This document shows positions 34,425 through 44,255 of a stretch of 64,000 nucleotides of DNA, piece after piece. The DNA comes from Liolophura sinensis (taxonomy: Eukaryota; Mollusca; Polyplacophora; Chitonida; Chitonidae). The notes beneath the pieces are model-generated. The model ran no database searches and had not been told where the DNA came from. It saw only the letters and a list, made by a program, of their open reading frames with translations. Positions within the stretch are counted from its first letter, which is position 1; each line of letters opens with the position of its first letter. Position numbers and translations under genes: made by a program. Location: the NCBI RefSeq assembly GCF_032854445.1, contig NC_088302.1:22891788-22955787 (forward strand). Reading direction: 5' to 3'.

Positions 34425-36293
34425 ATGATGTATCTACAGTCAATACTTGCTCTGCTGTGTTGTGGCGCTAATGGAATCACAATTTTGACTCAGCATATCG
34501 TCATTCCAGAGGACACACCAGTGTACGCCGTTATCGGGAATATTTTGGCGTTTGGTGAGACTAATGTTTTGAAGGATAACCCCAGAGGAGACAAATGGAA
34601 GTTCTCCATTCTTCGAAAAGGCAACCCTTTCGCTGATTATTTCCAAGTCACGAAATCCAATGGTGACATTTTCCTTCAAAAGCATCTAGACAGAGAAGAA
34701 ATTTGCCGCCATACAGAGCACTGTATAATTAAACTAGACATTGCTTTGTCTTCGGAATCCAAGATGATTGATATTTTCCCTGTGGATATTATAGTAACTG
34801 ATGTTAATGACAACGCGCCTTTCTTTCTCGAACCAATGGTTCAGCTGGAGCTCTTAGAAGATGCTGAAGTAAATACGACGTTTCCGATCCCCTCTGCCGC
34901 CGACCTGGACATGGGAGATAACTCTGTGATCACTTATCAGATTTCTCCCGCCAGTGAAATGTTCGCGCTGGATGTTAACAGAAACCTGGACGGTACAGAC
35001 GACCTGTGCATTAGACTGGCGGGAAAATTTGATAAGGGAACACAACAACACCAACTGAGACTGGAGGCTAAAGATGGCGGATCTCCTCCGAGGACGGGAA
35101 CCACGACAATAGTTGTATCTGTTCTGACTGTCAACAGATCACCTGTATTTACACCAATCCAAACTACAGTAACTGTGGAGGAAAATTCCGCTATCGATTC
35201 ACCTGTAATCCAGATGACGGCCAGTGACGAGGATTCAGGTGTAAATGGCCAGCTGAGTTACAGAATAAACGCAGATACAGCGATGACTTACCCTGGTGTG
35301 TTTCATATTGACCCCCTATCTGGTGATGTGTTCACCCTGAAGATGTTTGATTACGAAGATGAAAAGTTCTACCGACTGATTGTGGAGGCTGTGGATGGGG
35401 GTTCGCCGCCACTGACGTCAACGTCTGTCGTTAAGGTGAACGTTTTAAACGACAACGTCCCCGAGATCACAGTGAACTTTCTTTCTGGCACTGACGAAGC
35501 TTTTCTCTCCGAATCAGCAGGAGTACAACATTTCTTGGCGGCGGTTTCAGTGAAAGACAAAGACTCTGGTATGAACGCGGACATTATGTGTGCCATAGAT
35601 GAGGAAAGTTTCCTCCTGATTGCTATTGGTCAACATGAATTCCAGCTAGTGACGAAGGCAAAGTTAGATAGGGAGCATTCAAATCAGCACACGGTTTTGG
35701 TCACATGTTATGACGGCGGAAAGGAGTCAAACATCGTGTCCACAGAAATCGTTGTCAACGTTGTGGATGACAACGACAACGCTCCACGATTCATACATGC
35801 AGAACCTAAGATCTCTGTACACAAACATTCTAAGGCCGGAAACGTCATCTGTCATGTGACTGCTGTTGATGACGATGAAAATGACAACGCTAAAATAAGT
35901 TATTCCATTGTTCCGGAGAGTAAATATTTCTCTGTCGATCGGAACTCCGGATCTGTTTTCGTCACTCAATCACTCGATTCACTCGGTCAGCCGGAAGTGA
36001 CACTGACTGTTGTTGCCAGGGACAGCGGCAGCCCTCCCAAGCAATCAAGTATGGACATTACTGTCACTATCTCGTCCAGGTCAACCCTGGATTCCAATGG
36101 TATGATAGTTGCGTGTGTAATAATATTGAGCGGTGTAGCGTCCATCATTTTGATCCTAGTAATCTGTTGTGTTAGGGGAGGTAACTCAAAGGACACTGAT
36201 GAGGAGTCACAAAAACCTGGTGAAAAATGTGGGTCGACAATATCTGTTATTAGCATAGAGAAACTTGCTACAAGTGTCGAAAATGAAATCTAG
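34425..36293 (+). CDS. B2: 5-repeat protocadherin, type B, open but with two in-frame losses
   Basis: 622-residue type-B protein, 21 residues shorter than B4. Signal peptide 1-17, then EC1 with DREEIC-x5-C and DVNDN, EC2, EC3, EC4, EC5, membrane helix and a tail ending ISVISIEKLATSVENEI. Two in-frame deletions set it apart. Six bases at about 35,448 turn the EC3 end VLDVNDNVP into VLNDNVP, removing a calcium-ligand aspartate. Fifty-seven bases at about 36,098 remove the juxtamembrane stalk NKRFGHFALDANHVIDFSN. EC2-EC3 has TVNRSP instead of DxNDN, as in all B copies. The open frame suggests it can be made, but the deleted leader donor and the damaged EC3 linker point to decay or altered function. 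Poly(A) signal at 36,440-36,445. Confidence 0.85.
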   Translation: MMYLQSILALLCCGANGITILTQHIVIPEDTPVYAVIGNILAFGETNVLKDNPRGDKWKFSILRKGNPFADYFQVTKSNGDIFLQKHLDREEICRHTEHCIIKLDIALSSESKMIDIFPVDIIVTDVNDNAPFFLEPMVQLELLEDAEVNTTFPIPSAADLDMGDNSVITYQISPASEMFALDVNRNLDGTDDLCIRLAGKFDKGTQQHQLRLEAKDGGSPPRTGTTTIVVSVLTVNRSPVFTPIQTTVTVEENSAIDSPVIQMTASDEDSGVNGQLSYRINADTAMTYPGVFHIDPLSGDVFTLKMFDYEDEKFYRLIVEAVDGGSPPLTSTSVVKVNVLNDNVPEITVNFLSGTDEAFLSESAGVQHFLAAVSVKDKDSGMNADIMCAIDEESFLLIAIGQHEFQLVTKAKLDREHSNQHTVLVTCYDGGKESNIVSTEIVVNVVDDNDNAPRFIHAEPKISVHKHSKAGNVICHVTAVDDDENDNAKISYSIVPESKYFSVDRNSGSVFVTQSLDSLGQPEVTLTVVARDSGSPPKQSSMDITVTISSRSTLDSNGMIVACVIILSGVASIILILVICCVRGGNSKDTDEESQKPGEKCGSTISVISIEKLATSVENEI

Positions 36294-38715
36294 CACTTTG
36301 GTTGTGATCGATGTTTTATGGAACAATCTCTTAGTGCTATAGTGGATTTTCAAAAGACAGTTTAGTGTTTTTGTTTATTTCTGTATGGAGTTCTTTTACT
36401 ACTAGACTTAATTTTTGGTATAGTTGTTTAATTCCATAAAATAAAATTTGCTTTCTCTTTGAACACAAATATTGAGTTTGTTATCTATGATAATATAACA
36501 ACAAACACAAGTAAGAAGGTACCTTTTCCCTCGTAATGGCAACTCGGCCCAAGCCATAAAACAGACTGAGCATAGTTCTGTGTTAATGGACGACTACTAC
36601 GTTAACAGTTCGACAACAAATCGTCATCGGAAAGCCAGGAATGAACGACTGATTACATACCCGAGTAACGTTAGGGGGGAAAGATTCTTCATCAAGTAAT
36701 GGTTTATTTGATAGTTGTTTTCACTTAAACGATGGCGTTCATTTTTATGGGTGAAGGAACCCAGAAGTAAGGCACCGACCTTTAATGAGTTACTGACAAG
36801 ACCTCCCACGTGTGAGACATACACACTTTACAGCTGTCGAAGGAAAAAAAATTACACTTATTGTCACCAAGACCCCCACGAACACCAAGAGTGACGAATC
36901 TACCAGTTGCATGTCCATGGACGGGTTTAAAAACCAAACTTCACATATGAACTGCACTCGACTTATAAACCCATTTAAGTCAACAACATGCGGTCCTGTT
37001 GTGTTTTCTTAAAACATAAAAATGTTCAAAAAAAACATCTTAAATGTGAGTCAAAAATATGTTGATTCCATGATTGGTTGAATGACTGATTGGTGTTGAA
37101 CTCAGGTATGTTTCACTAATACGACGCATTATTGAGTACGCCGTAGAGTACCAATCATATAAATGAATAAATAAGTCGATGAGTTTTTCATTACAGGAAT
37201 CAGGTTCATGGTTGGAGGAAACTTGATAGCCTGTGGTAAACCATCGCCCTTCGCCAGGCACCTTACCAATCTCACAGAAACATGTAATGATCATTGTTAC
37301 GCAATGTGGCCTGCTGACCTTTCTATACTTCAATGCACACATAAGCGCTGTAATATGTACTGCTTTAACTTTGACTGTACATGTACATCTTCCATTCGAA
37401 TTGTCTGAAGCCAAGCGAAGATGTTGAAAATTTGTTTAGCTATTTATACCTGAAGGCGGAAAAGACAATGAGCGACCGATAGTACACGCAGAATAAAATA
37501 CGCAGCAAATAGTTCTTGTGGCGTATGTCTGGTTTGCTATAGTCTATTTCTTTTAGCCAATCGGCTTCATCCAGCTCTCTGTAAAATCGGCCATACTTGC
37601 TACCAAAATTGTCCTTAGTCAGTGACATGTAACAACCCAATTCTGCACGTAAGTTACACAGAAAATGCACTTAAAATACTTTTTATTCAAAATGTTAAAC
37701 TTCACAAACTTAGTTTCGACATCAAGAACTCATTGCCTCGGGTGACGTCATAATTATTCAAAAGCAAGTTGAATGCTCGGCAATGAGCTTGGAGAGTAAT
37801 TTGTTTTACATTGGTTGCACCATCAAGGCCTTAGAACAAGCTCCAAAAAAGCCTGTGCTACTTACTGTCTCTGCGAATAGATTACTTTGTTTTACATTGG
37901 TTGCTACATCAATCTATGAAATCATACTGCCGTGAGATCATACACTACAAGAGCTAAAAAAAAATTCATCTATTAACGTTGCATTATACTAAAAAGTGTA
38001 AACAATTTCAATCATGGCAGTGTCAGAAACAGGGTTTACAGAGTTTACAGTCAAATCAATAGCACCTTGGGTAACTGGTGTTGGGATAATTCAAACCAGC
38101 TATATATCCAGCATGCCACTGTTTGTTTTTAAATAATTATGACCGAACTTATGGGCTTTAACATTATGAATTATGAAAATTGTTCTAACATTTTTCATGC
38201 AAGAAAATGAAATTCAAACATATTCATGTGTAGAGCTTGCGTTCTTACGTGTCACTGACCAAAGGCAATTTTGTTGGCGAGTATGACTGATTTTACAGAC
38301 AGCTCAATATAGGTGACTGGTTAGAAGAAATAGACTATAGTCTGACAAAGGCATCAAAGACATTAAGTGCAAGACGTAACACGACTTCTTGTTTGACACC
38401 GGGCAGGTCTTCCCATGTTAAAATGAGGTTTATCCACCATGGATTTCATTTTAACAAGAGGCCCCATTCCTGAACTGTTAGATACCCATAGTATATCACT
38501 GCCTGGACGATGTTTTCTTTCTTTTTTCATTTATCCTTACACGGAAAGCATAATTCAACATAATATGTTTTTCCACTTAAAAGTAAATTTTATTAGATGT
38601 ATTAAAAAAATTATACCAAAATTTATATACCATAACAAATAAGAAGTAAGTAATAAACGTAACTGGAGTTCAAACAGTCTAAATAGCACTACGACATAGT
38701 TTTCTTTAAACAGTG
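36294..38715. other. Tail-to-tail interval B2/A3
   Basis: Both 3' UTRs, a diverged SINE-like tail (about 37,065-37,180), a repeated segment (37,195-37,420) and inverted arms at about 37,520-37,690 and 38,150-38,345. The first arm keeps an open minus-strand frame (37,670-37,440) with DRFYRELDEADWLKEIDYSK-like residues (GRFYRELDEADWLKEIDYSK here). CRE-type TGACGTCA at 37,743-37,750. This interval shows the empty site of the SINE found at 28,397-28,667. No confident gene. Confidence 0.5.
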
Positions 38716-40632
38716 CTATATCTTAATGGTAAGTTTCTCCGTGCTGATAACGGAAATTCTTGACCTCAGTGTATCAGTGGACATCTGCGACTCTGCATCA
38801 GTGTCATCAGAGCTACGTCTCTTAACACAGCAAATTACTATAATCAAACTGACTGAAGCAACAGCGGTCAGAATTATAACAAACACAACTATCATCAAAT
38901 TAGGAAACATTTCCGACTTGTCTGTATTAGTTAGGAAATCCTCAGACTGAGTGTCCTTCAAACTGGGGTTTGGCACAAAGGAAACGGTGATGCTTATCTT
39001 GGTGTGTTTTGACGGGCTTCCGTTGTCTGTTGCTACAACAGTCAATATCACTTTCGGTTCATTCAGCGAATCAAGTGGTTTGTTGACAGAAACAGACCCT
39101 GAGTTCTGATTGATAGAGAAATACTGATTCTCCGGAATGATCGCAAACTTGACGTTAGAATTGTCATTTTTATCGCCATCAACAGCAGTAACCTGGAATA
39201 TCACTTGCCCAATGCTAACATTTTTGTATATATAGACCTCGGGATTTATTTGTGTGAATTCTGGAGCGTTGTCGTTCTCATCCAAAACGTTGACAACGAT
39301 TTCCTTTGACACAACATTGGGTTGTTTTCCGCTGTCGTGACACGTTACCAAAACAATATGCCGAGAGGACTGTTCTCTATCTAGCTTGACATTCAGTACA
39401 AGCTGGAACTCGGTTTCGCTCAGAGGAATCAGCGAAAAGTGTTCATTCTCCACAATGCACGTAATGTCCGCGTTCACACCAGAGTCTTTGTCTTTCACTG
39501 AAATCGCAGCCACGAAATGTTGCCTTTCTGCCGATTCGGAGACAAAAGCTTCGTCAGTGCTAGAAAGAAAGTTCACTGTGATCTCGGGGACGTTGTCGTT
39601 TACGTCTAAAACGTTCACCGTAACTACTGACGTTGACGTCAGTGGCGGCGAACCCCCATCCACAGCCTCCACAATCAGTCGGTAGAGCTTTTCATCTTCG
39701 TAATCAAACATCTTCAGGGTGAACACATCACCAGATAGGGGGTCAATATGAAACATACCTGGGTAAATCATCGCTGTATCTGCGCTTATTCTGTAACTCA
39801 GCTGGCCATTCACACCTGAATCCTCGTCACTGGCCGTCATCTGGATTACAGGTAAATCGATAGCGGAATTTTCCTCCACAGTTACCGTAGTTTGCACAGT
39901 TGTGAACACAGGTGATCTGTTAACAGCCTGTACTAATATAACTATTGTCGTGGTACCTGTTCTCGGAGGTGATCCACCATCTTTAGCCTCCAGTCTCAGT
40001 CGGTGTTGTTGCTGTGTTTGTTTATCAAGTATCCCTGTAAGTCTTATGCGCAGATCATCTGTACCGTCCAGGTTATTGGTAACATCCAACGCGAACATTT
40101 CACTGGCGGGAGAAATCTGATAGGTGATCACAGAGTTATCTCCCATATCTAGGTCAATGGCAGAGGGGATCGGAAACGTCGTGTTGACGTCAGCATCTTC
40201 AAAAATCTCCAACTGGACATCTTCTTCGCGAAAGAAAGGCGCATTATCATTAACATCAGTTATCATGATATCAAAACGGAAAATGCCAACCAATTTGAAT
40301 TCCAAGGACACAGCGATATCCAATTTCACTAAACACGTTTCCGTATGATCACAGATTTCTTCCCGGTCTAAACTTTTCATCAGGAAAATGTCACCACTTG
40401 ATTTTGTGATTTGGAAATAATCAGCGAAGGGGTTGCCTCGTTTGAGAATAGAACACATGGGCTTAACGCCGTGTTTTGCTGTGGTCATACCTCCATTCCC
40501 GTTGAAAACATCACCGATGGCGGTGTTCGCTGGAGTGTCTTCTGGTATAGCGATGACCTGTCGAGAAGTTATCTGTCCATCCACGTCGATGACCAGCAGC
40601 ACCAGAAAAACTGCTCGTGTCCTAAAACCCAT
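38716..40632 (-). CDS. A3: 5-repeat protocadherin, type A, intact
   Basis: 638 residues, same domain plan as A2 (signal peptide, EC1-EC5, membrane helix about 578-601, 37-residue tail). EC1 has C94/C100 and DVNDN; the EC2-EC3 junction is AVNRSP. Copy-specific changes lie mostly in EC4-EC5: CHDSGKQ, VVSKEIVV, QINPEVYIYKNVSIG, VDGDKNDN, VVATDNGS and SFVPNPS. The tail ends STEKLTIKI. Divergent partner B3 has received A-type sequence in EC2-EC3. Poly(A) signal at 38,594-38,589. Its predicted leader acceptor AG is changed to AT (atttcacatg, about 40,741); a later AG near 40,650 could serve instead. Confidence 0.92.
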   Translation of the reverse strand: MGFRTRAVFLVLLVIDVDGQITSRQVIAIPEDTPANTAIGDVFNGNGGMTTAKHGVKPMCSILKRGNPFADYFQITKSSGDIFLMKSLDREEICDHTETCLVKLDIAVSLEFKLVGIFRFDIMITDVNDNAPFFREEDVQLEIFEDADVNTTFPIPSAIDLDMGDNSVITYQISPASEMFALDVTNNLDGTDDLRIRLTGILDKQTQQQHRLRLEAKDGGSPPRTGTTTIVILVQAVNRSPVFTTVQTTVTVEENSAIDLPVIQMTASDEDSGVNGQLSYRISADTAMIYPGMFHIDPLSGDVFTLKMFDYEDEKLYRLIVEAVDGGSPPLTSTSVVTVNVLDVNDNVPEITVNFLSSTDEAFVSESAERQHFVAAISVKDKDSGVNADITCIVENEHFSLIPLSETEFQLVLNVKLDREQSSRHIVLVTCHDSGKQPNVVSKEIVVNVLDENDNAPEFTQINPEVYIYKNVSIGQVIFQVTAVDGDKNDNSNVKFAIIPENQYFSINQNSGSVSVNKPLDSLNEPKVILTVVATDNGSPSKHTKISITVSFVPNPSLKDTQSEDFLTNTDKSEMFPNLMIVVFVIILTAVASVSLIIVICCVKRRSSDDTDAESQMSTDTLRSRISVISTEKLTIKI

Positions 40633-42089
40633 GGTTTATGTGTGTACCTAAGTGTAAATAAAAGAAGATCTCTGGTGCAGTATGGTCGCCGAAAATGTCA
40701 GGTTTGGCTTTTCACCTGTCTTAGGCCACTCTAAATATCATGTGAAATAGAATAAATTAAATCGGTATTATTCAAACAATTCCATATTTTCATATGTTAC
40801 GAGGAACAATTCTGTCCTGGTTCACCCTTGGTTAAAACCCATTCATATTCCACAAAAAATGACAACACCTGAATCAGTGGTGAAAAGCTTCTCTGACTGA
40901 AAAACCGTAAATCCTTGAACATCGACAGCGCGTGTAAAAATATATTAATTTTATTGCTTTTACAGCATGGTTTAGCAAATAATACTCGAGTATTTGTTCT
41001 CAATGTCAATAAAGCAGTTTAAAGTAAAATATTTTAAAATTTTACATTAGAAATCAGGCCTAATAGCCACCTGCATAATAATTCTTACCTTTATAATTCA
41101 GCGTTTATCTTGTTCATGAACAAGAATAGCGGTTTCTTTTCGGAAAGTCCTTGTCTTATCACAGGCTGGTTGGTTTTTGATTGACTGAGAAGTCGTCTTC
41201 AGACTTATATAAGACATCTTGGACCGAGAATTGGTCATATAATCCACCGAAGACCCCCGCCAAGTATATCCCCGCATTTCCCTCTCCACTTGTATTAGCT
41301 TTGTTCTTCGCTGATTATCTACCACTAAGGGAGGCCTTCCGACGGCTCCTGTCTGAATGATAATCCCTACCGTGTTCTCTATGCCTCTTGTATTTCACCT
41401 GGTTGTCTGTAATATATTAATCTGTAAATCCCGTAGCTCGCCTAAGGGATTATCTCCTGTGACATTGATTGAACAATAACCGAAAAGGAAACGTATTCGA
41501 ATATGATTTCCTTTACACCCTATCTTCTTTCAACGTACATGTTTAAAAAAAATATTGGTTGTAGACGTAGTAAATTTATTGCCATTAATTGATAAAAAAT
41601 TAAACCACCCACTGCCATCTGTAAAAAATTTGGCCATGGCTTAGTTATGTTACCCTTGCAACAGTTGAAAAGAGCAAAATTAAAGTACTCCAAAATTATT
41701 GTTTTAAAATTACAGCATGCATGGTCTATTCAGATTGTCAAAGGGTAATACATATTTGCTTATAAAGTTCACCCGTCAACTTCCTCATGTCTTTCTGGGA
41801 ACACCTGTTGGCAGAATGGTCTAAATGTTCGGCAATGATTATTGAGTATTATAGGTGCCAGAGTGTAAGGGTCGTTGCTTCGAAGCCCAGATTGCTTTTT
41901 CACCACTAGAAACTCTGGTACGTAACCAGGAATAACGATTCGAAACAATTCACAGTGAACAGCAACATTTTACATATATAGGTGAAAAATACATAAACTT
42001 GTTCATATTCTATAATATTACTTTCAATGTTTAGCTTTCTAATTTATAACGCAGTGATCTTTGAACTAGAGAAGGAACATGAAAACTTG

Positions 42090-42257
42090 GAGCCTTAATC
42101 CTCCACCATATTAAGAAGATGTAGGATTAACAGGTCAATGTTTGTTCAATCTCTCAATCTAATCAAGTTTAATCAACACACAGAATAACGGAAATACTCG
42201 CACACCTGACGTCATAATTACGGACGGAGGACAGTCTTTAGCGGCAAAGTTCAAAGC
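42090..42257. promoter_or_regulatory. Conserved control block, unit 3
   Basis: Inverted TAATCC/GGATTA pair and CACACCTGACGTCATAATTA with intact TGACGTCA at 42,207-42,214, ending gcggcaaagttcaaag. Nearly identical to the unit 5 block. Confidence 0.6.
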
Positions 42258-43883
42258 TGTCTGTTAGCTTGAAACATTAAGATCAATTGTGCATTTAATC
42301 AACGTTTTCTTTGAAATAAAAACCTTGTTGCGTGCTATCTCCGCGTAGACCTTTTTTCTTACCGACAAAACACAACACAGACAAACATAATCGCTACAGC
42401 AGATGTATCAATATATTTTCAATAGCTAACCACGATTTATTAGACATTTATCTTTGCCAGACACAGTGGTACATCATATTGTGCGTCGCACAATATTAAC
42501 TGTCTTGTCATAGCTTTCTCATATATCCAGTTGGTCTGTAAGAACATATATAACGGTAGCTGATTTAACGTCAACATATGTTGTGATAAGACATCCCCAT
42601 GTAAAAGAGAACCTTCTTTTAAGCGGTGGTAAAATTTTAGTTGATTTAGAAACACTAAGAGGCATATAGGGATATAACATGAATAGCTTTTCTTCACAAT
42701 CATGTAACAATGTTCGTCAAAACCTTGCAGACAAAATAAATCACAGTTACTTGGAGACTGAAATGATAAATGTTGATTCCCTCCCCCATAAAACCCATGA
42801 CTTTCACATCAATGAGCCCTTCTACAGTTTACGTCGTTAACATCAGTCAAATAAGTCTAAGTTTGATTTATCTTTGTTAAAACATTCAATGTGATTTTAT
42901 ATCCACAAGAATAGGGTACCACAGGTCCATGTACAATAAGTTTCAATTCCATTTCCACAAACTAATTTTTTTATTCAACCAAAAATGTGGCAAGTTTTAT
43001 GTTCAATTATACCAATACAAAAGTCACGGGATATTTTTCTTGTTTTCAACTAATTATACAATGTGTCAGTTTTGCATTGGTCGCGTGTTGAGGAAATCAA
43101 ACTCCAATACGTTTCCTCTGTGGCTTTTGTCTAACCAGTATTACATGACATCATCCTTTATTTGTGTAAAGATAAAGGGCGGATAAAAGTATTAGAGACA
43201 ATACCATCCGACAGGTGGGAACACGGGCACACTCAGCATGAGCCGAAGGTTTTGTCCTTTAACAGTTCCCGAAAAGACCTACACCCTAGCTGACATCACA
43301 TACAAACAAGCTTCAAAAACACCGCACAGGAAATACGGGGGTTACCCTACTGGGGTGCTAGCCAGAGGGTACATACCTAGAAGCCAAATTTGTGTTTACA
43401 TGTACAAGTCAGAAGATATTCAATTGGTCATTCACAAATCAACCTTCGAGGCACACCTGTACAACGTAGCAGCATCTTGGAACTCGAAAACTATTACCAC
43501 AAGGTGTTACCAGAAAGTGCTACATTTTACAAGAACGAACTTTGTGGGTAAGTTGTATTGTAAGAAAGGCTTTGACACTCGTTGTCAAACTCTATACAAT
43601 CTAGTTTAAATTGCTTTCTTTTCTCCACAAATGCATGATGTTCATCTGTGTAGTATTGGCCAAAGACTAAACAGCCTAAAGTTTAGTGGAACGTTACAAA
43701 ATTCAAGACGCACTTGTGAACAAAGTTGAAAAGCTTTTTTCATTGAACGTGATCAGCTAAAAGTGTGGAACTTTATCATTCAAATGTGCAACGTTACTTA
43801 TGTTGATTTAATTATAAAAAGCACTTTAGCCTTCTGTTCAAAATCAAAAGAACGTATAATTGTTTTGATTCGCTTAGAATATA

Positions 43884-44146
43884 GGGGCCTCCGTGGCCAA
43901 GGGAGCCACGGCGCAATAAATCAGGGGCCTTTATCTATCTGGTCGCCGTGAGTTCAAATCCAGCTTCTGCAGGCTGCCTCATCGGCTGAGGTGGGAAGGT
44001 CTTCGGATGGTCCTGAGTTTCCCCACGTGTTATGCCCTGCTTCCTCCCACCATATTGCTGGCCGCAGTTGTATAAGTGAAATATTATTGAGTACAGCGTA
44101 AAATACCGATAAAATAAATAACAAATCAATCAAATAAATAAATAAC
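43884..44146 (+). mobile_element. Fixed SINE in the B3 leader intron
   Basis: Orthologous SINE copy between the predicted leader donor (43,548) and acceptor (44,167-44,168); the T-rich stretch after its tail supplies the polypyrimidine tract. Confidence 0.85.
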
Positions 44147-44255
44147 TTAAAATATTTTTATTTCACAGGATAACTTGTACTACACCAGAAGATATCTTTA
44201 AACCTTGGGTGAAGTTACTGCCACATTAGGGAGTACAGCATAACGACGCACAGCC

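Larger units (their letters stand above)
40633..44255. promoter_or_regulatory. Head-to-head control interval A3/B3
   Basis: For A3: TATA CTTATATAAG at 41,204-41,213, leader exon end 41,099, palindrome at 41,108-41,125. For B3: leader donor TGTGG|GTAAGT after 43,547, acceptor before 44,169 (87 nt from the start). A 123-codon frame at 43,238-43,609 overlaps the presumed B leader exon. It is kept only in units 3 and 5 and resembles no family, so I treat it as leader sequence. Confidence 0.6.

Noticed and set aside
43238-43609. 123-codon frame upstream of B3, repeated at 62,800-63,171
   Set aside because: Open only in the nearly identical units 3 and 5; shifted in units 1 and 4 and deleted in unit 2. 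It overlaps the predicted B leader exon, so it is better read as 5' UTR.
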